Both the position numbers and the translations under genes were made by a program. A stretch of DNA of 64,000 nucleotides. It comes from Pseudomonadota bacterium. GTDB lineage: Bacteria; Pseudomonadota; Alphaproteobacteria; Rhizobiales; Devosiaceae. Under the pieces are notes generated by a model. That model was not told where the DNA came from, made no database searches, and was given only the letters and a program-made list of their open reading frames with translations. The stretch lies in the NCBI GenBank assembly GCA_023391095.1, contig JAEWBN010000022.1:453698-517697 (forward strand), read 5' to 3'. Of the stretch, positions 60,990 to 64,000 are shown one piece after another (position 1 is the first letter of the stretch; every line of letters starts with the position of its first letter).

Positions 60990-61958
60990 ATGGACCTCGA
61001 CCAGCTCCGCACCTTCGACCGCATTGTCCGCGACCAGTCCTTTACCAAGGCGGCGGCGCATCTCAACATCACCCAGGCCACCGCCTCCATGCGCATCCGC
61101 GCGCTGGAACAGCTTCTGGGTGTGCAGCTCTTCCAGCGCGGCCGCACCGTGACGCTGACCGATCAGGGCATGACCTTCCTGCCCTATGCCCGCCGCATCA
61201 TCGGCACCGCCCAGGAGGGCCGGGAGGCGCTGCGCCGGGTGGAGCGCGGCCGCGTTTCCATTGCCTCGCTCCGTACGCTGGTCTCCCCGCTCATCACCGA
61301 AAGCCTCATCCGCTTTCAGGAGAAGTACCCCGCCGTCGACGTGGTGGTGCGCGAGGGCCGGCAGGCGCAGATCGCGGCCATGCTGCATGAGCGGGAGGTG
61401 GAGATGGGCATCCTCTGCTGGCCCAATATCGACCCGCTGGTGGTCGATCTCGAACCCCTCGTCATCATGCGCGAGCGGGTGCCGCTGGTGGTTTCGGCCG
61501 ATGTGGCGGCAAAGCTCTCCACCCAGCCCACGATCGACGAGGTACTGGCGCTGGTGCCCCGCGTCATTGCGCTGCGCTGGTGGCAGGCGGACCCCGAAAC
61601 CGCCGCCGCGCTGGTGCGGCTGGCCAAGACCAGCGTGGAACTGCCCACCGGCCCGGCCCGCCGCCTGGCGCTCAAGGGCGAGGGCCTGGGCTTTTTCGTC
61701 CATTCCGCCATTGCCGAGGACGTGCGCGCCGGACGGCTGGTGGAAATCGCGCCCGTCGATTTCGAGCCGCTGCATCGCGACACGGCCATGGTGGTGCGCA
61801 ATCGCGCCGCGCTGGAGCGCCCCATGCTGGTCGACTTCATCCGCGAAATCGCCGTGGAATGCGCGCAGATGGGCGAGATCATCGACAATCGCCTGGGCGA
61901 CCTCTCCACGCCGCGCCAGGGCGGCCCCGCCATCCAGAAATCGACGCCACAGACGTGA
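60990..61958 (+). CDS. LysR-family transcriptional regulator
   Basis: A 322-residue LysR protein. The DNA-binding domain is at about 1-60 (QSFTKAAAHLNITQATASMRI, then LEQLLGVQLFQR). The effector domain follows from about 90. It is preceded by a palindrome that could be its own operator. It lies 83 bases after trhO on the same strand; no divergent target gene is present, so its regulon is not evident. Confidence 0.88.
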   Translation: MDLDQLRTFDRIVRDQSFTKAAAHLNITQATASMRIRALEQLLGVQLFQRGRTVTLTDQGMTFLPYARRIIGTAQEGREALRRVERGRVSIASLRTLVSPLITESLIRFQEKYPAVDVVVREGRQAQIAAMLHEREVEMGILCWPNIDPLVVDLEPLVIMRERVPLVVSADVAAKLSTQPTIDEVLALVPRVIALRWWQADPETAAALVRLAKTSVELPTGPARRLALKGEGLGFFVHSAIAEDVRAGRLVEIAPVDFEPLHRDTAMVVRNRAALERPMLVDFIREIAVECAQMGEIIDNRLGDLSTPRQGGPAIQKSTPQT

Positions 61959-62210
61959 TTGTGCGCCGGGCGGCCTTGCGGACCCCGGTTCGGGCAGGAG
62001 GTGACGGGCCCCGAGGCGGATCACGCCTCTGGAGGATTTGGAGTGAGACGCAAACCGCCCCGGGGCGCCGGTTTTTGGAACGGTCCGGCGGCGGGGGATC
62101 GCTCGTCCCGTCGCGGCCGGCCTTGAACCTGTGGGAGAGGCAAAGCCCCCACCCGGCTTGCCCCGCCACTGTTCGCCTGCAGGCCGCCGCGCGGGGCAAT
62201 GGGGGTGAGT
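61959..62210. other. GC-rich non-coding stretch with several hairpins
   Basis: This 252-base region between convergent genes has no convincing gene. It contains stems such as GAGGC/GCCTC (from 62013), CGCCGG/CCGGCG (about 62060-62090) and GTGGG/CCCAC (about 62129-62150). It may be a dispersed palindromic repeat or an unknown RNA. Confidence 0.3.
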
Positions 62211-62843
62211 CTAGTCGATCCGGCGCAGGCGGGGATAAGGCGCCGGCGGGTCGGGCGGTGCCGGCACCGGAGCGGGTGCGCCCTGCCGGGCGGCGCGACC
62301 GGCCGCAAAACCCTCTTCATAGGCCATGCGCTGGCGGCCATCGATCAGGCGACCCAACTTGTTGCGCATGTCAGCGGGATCGTTGCGCTTAAAACTCAGC
62401 GCTGCGGCGGGCGGACGCAGGCGCATGATCGGCAGGTACCCGGTATGGAGGGACCAGATGCGGCAATTGAACCGCTCATCCCAGGTGGTGTGGCGGCTCT
62501 CCCAGCTTTCGAGCGCCGCCAGCGCCTGGCCGAGCTGGGCGGTAAGGCCAGAGAGATCGGGCGCCGCCACCGCCAGCCGCTCGCCGCGCTTGCGGGTAAA
62601 GACGGCGCAATCGCTCAGAAGGCCCTCGGCGCTGATGCGCAGCGCCTCGGACACCGGCGCATGGGGTTTCTTGGCGCCAAGGGCAATCGTGTTCTTGTGG
62701 AGCGCGGCAAGGCGCAGCCACAGCGCCTCATGCCGTTCGGCCAGCGCTTTGGTGGTGGTGCCGGGCGCGGGAAAGGGCGGAGCGTCTGACTCTGACTGGT
62801 GGTGAGGTGTTTCCTCGGGCGGGGATGGGGTGGGACTGGGCAT
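62211..62843 (-). CDS. Hypothetical protein with Pro-rich ends
   Basis: A 210-residue soluble protein. Both ends are rich in Pro (the first 30 and last 30 residues). The middle is helical with many Ala, Leu and Arg. The ATG at 62843 has AGGAG seven bases upstream. I recognise no family. GC content and codon use match the surrounding core genome, unlike the next gene. Confidence 0.6.
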   Translation of the reverse strand: MPSPTPSPPEETPHHQSESDAPPFPAPGTTTKALAERHEALWLRLAALHKNTIALGAKKPHAPVSEALRISAEGLLSDCAVFTRKRGERLAVAAPDLSGLTAQLGQALAALESWESRHTTWDERFNCRIWSLHTGYLPIMRLRPPAAALSFKRNDPADMRNKLGRLIDGRQRMAYEEGFAAGRAARQGAPAPVPAPPDPPAPYPRLRRID

Positions 62844-62911
62844 GGGTTCTCCTGTGACGGCGGGAGGCCGGACAGGAGAGGGTGCACACAGGTAGATTGG
62901 GCGGGGAGAAA

Positions 62912-63919
62912 CTAAAGTCTCCGTGCCTCCTTAACGATATCATATGGGCTGGAAGTGGGCGCCTGAATAATCGCCAATGCTTCTGATCTCTTACCCCTAA
63001 CCCCAGAATACGTAACTTTGCCCTGCCTTCCCCCTTCGATCAAGAAGCCATGTCGCCGCATTAAGTCAACGACACTAGGCGCTATGATCTTTGCACGATG
63101 GTCCAAACCACGCAGTAAGGCAGATTCCAGCCGTGCCTTACCTGACTGCACGTAGATTTTTCTAAGTGAAACCACTAGGACCCGAAGCCCGAGAGGCATG
63201 GCCGCGTCCAAGACCGCGTCGTTTACGCTGTAGTTATCGGAATATTGATCGATGTTGCAGTTTATAAAACATGCGGGAAGGTCCTCTACACTATTTCTTC
63301 CGTCCACAATACCTACAAGACAATCATCAAATATTACAGATAGTTTAACGTCTGCGGGTACGACAACTTTCTCGATCAGACTGTTCCTGTAGGTTATGCG
63401 ACCGTCAATCTCATAGAATTCGTTATGAAGATCGACCTCCTTCGCGGTGATCCCGTTGAAATCGAAATTCCCTACCATCTTCGCGCATTGAATGGACGAG
63501 TAAAATATGTCGTGTGCAAGCTGCGCTCTATCTGTCTCAGCCGCCCTTTCAATCGAAGAAGATAATACCCCGTGGCTAACCGCTGACCCTTCAATCAAAG
63601 CGCACAGCACCTCGCTGCCGACTTCAGAGTTCTGATCGTACAGTTGACCAAGTGCGTCAAAGTCTGGGCTATCGACAAACGGGCTGCGTAAGAAATCGTA
63701 CTCGACTAAAGCACTACAAGCACCCATAAAATCTGAGTCGATAAACGTTCGATTGCTAGCATTGTCCGCGGAGATCCCCAATCCAGGTAGGCGAAGTATT
63801 AGTCTCTTGTCCTCGTCTACCAGAGTGTACCCACTCAACTCGGTAAATAGACGTTCCATCTCGGCGGGCGTGAAGCTGGACACCCGCAAAAACTGGGTGG
63901 ATGTGTCCGGCGGCGCCAT
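62912..63919 (-). CDS. Low-GC hypothetical protein, possibly the C-terminal part of a larger protein
   Basis: A 335-residue frame from the ATG at 63919. The same frame stays open without a stop to the window's right edge (64000), so the true start may lie outside. After about residue 15 the GC content and codon use fall well below the neighbours. The sequence shows an irregular beta-rich segment (about 155-230, with CFINCNID) and a basic helical C-terminus (about 255-335, with LRKIYVQSGKARLESALLRG). This loosely resembles the C-terminal regions of STAND/NACHT-type NTPases, which is an impression only. No ATPase motif is in the visible part. Confidence 0.6.
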   Translation of the reverse strand: MAPPDTSTQFLRVSSFTPAEMERLFTELSGYTLVDEDKRLILRLPGLGISADNASNRTFIDSDFMGACSALVEYDFLRSPFVDSPDFDALGQLYDQNSEVGSEVLCALIEGSAVSHGVLSSSIERAAETDRAQLAHDIFYSSIQCAKMVGNFDFNGITAKEVDLHNEFYEIDGRITYRNSLIEKVVVPADVKLSVIFDDCLVGIVDGRNSVEDLPACFINCNIDQYSDNYSVNDAVLDAAMPLGLRVLVVSLRKIYVQSGKARLESALLRGLDHRAKIIAPSVVDLMRRHGFLIEGGRQGKVTYSGVRGKRSEALAIIQAPTSSPYDIVKEARRL

Positions 63920-64000
63920 GATGCCGGTGTGAGATCCAGTGCTTTCGGCAAGATTGGTCCTTCTGGGTGGCCCGCAGCGCTGGACCCAGGCGTTTTCCCG

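Noticed and set aside
60705..62024. 439-residue leftward ORF
   Set aside because: It is antisense to the LysR gene and the end of trhO, with shadow-like composition.
62120..62190. Cobalamin-riboswitch-like core
   Set aside because: A short stretch (CTTGCCCCGCCACTG) resembles the conserved riboswitch core, but the B12 box and the upstream GGTG element are missing and no gene follows on that strand.
1..64000. CRISPR arrays, tRNA, rRNA, insertion sequences
   Set aside because: No regularly spaced repeats, no T-loop motif in a cloverleaf context, no rRNA segments and no transposase motifs were seen on either strand.

Overview
The window is high-GC chromosomal DNA from an alphaproteobacterium of the order Hyphomicrobiales. 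The Bcs cellulose cluster with bcsN, the Sit-type manganese transporter behind Mur-like boxes, a CtrA-type TTAA-N7-TTAA site and the many Rhizobiales-style small membrane proteins all point that way. A Devosiaceae-like organism is my best guess, made from gene content alone. Most genes look like core or stable accessory genome. Only the last ~1 kb at the right edge has clearly lower GC and foreign-looking codon use.

Layout, left to right. (1) 1-5 kb: a secreted esterase, a PhoR-type histidine kinase divergent from a PPK2 polyphosphate kinase with a PHO-box-like repeat between them, and an M29 aminopeptidase. (2) 5-11 kb: a 40-residue membrane peptide behind an FNR/FixK-type anaerobox, an ABC exporter with a long structured leader, DUF924 and VOC proteins, an OXA-type class D beta-lactamase, an alkyl-base DNA glycosylase and a Lys-rich small protein. 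(3) 11-19 kb: RecQ, a DUF1624 membrane protein, a heterodimeric ABC exporter pair, a TauE/SafE permease and a LysR regulator. (4) 20-23.7 kb: a four-gene iron-siderophore ABC importer. (5) 23.7-31.2 kb: a diguanylate cyclase, then a divergent catabolic-looking cluster (sugar-isomerase-like, amidohydrolase, DSD1-type PLP enzyme, SDR, RidA / M81 metallopeptidase). (6) 31.2-32.4 kb: a module of one polytopic protein flanked by two 24-residue membrane peptides. (7) 32.4-37 kb: truB and rbfA, a secreted protein, a 2-hydroxyacid dehydrogenase, an SH3-domain protein and a FhuF-like ferric reductase. (8) 37-42 kb: a TadE/TadG pair, a YtrA-type GntR regulator with its ABC transporter, and a flavodoxin-fold oxidoreductase. 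(9) 42.4-51 kb: the cellulose operon bcsN-A-B-Z plus a TPR protein, with every gene overlapping or abutting the next. (10) 51-54.6 kb: sitABCD. (11) 54.7-62.9 kb: a lone phage-fibre-like gene, a Gfo/Idh/MocA oxidoreductase, a thioredoxin-reductase-like flavoprotein, an aldo/keto reductase, TrhO and a second LysR. (12) 62.9-64 kb: a low-GC ORF whose frame stays open to the window edge.

Functional links. The siderophore importer and the FhuF-like reductase together could take up a ferric siderophore and release its iron. The diguanylate cyclase could supply c-di-GMP to the PilZ domain of BcsA. PhoR and PPK2 link phosphate sensing to polyphosphate. No tRNA, rRNA, CRISPR array, insertion sequence or complete prophage was seen. 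All functions are read from motifs and context; no database search was possible.
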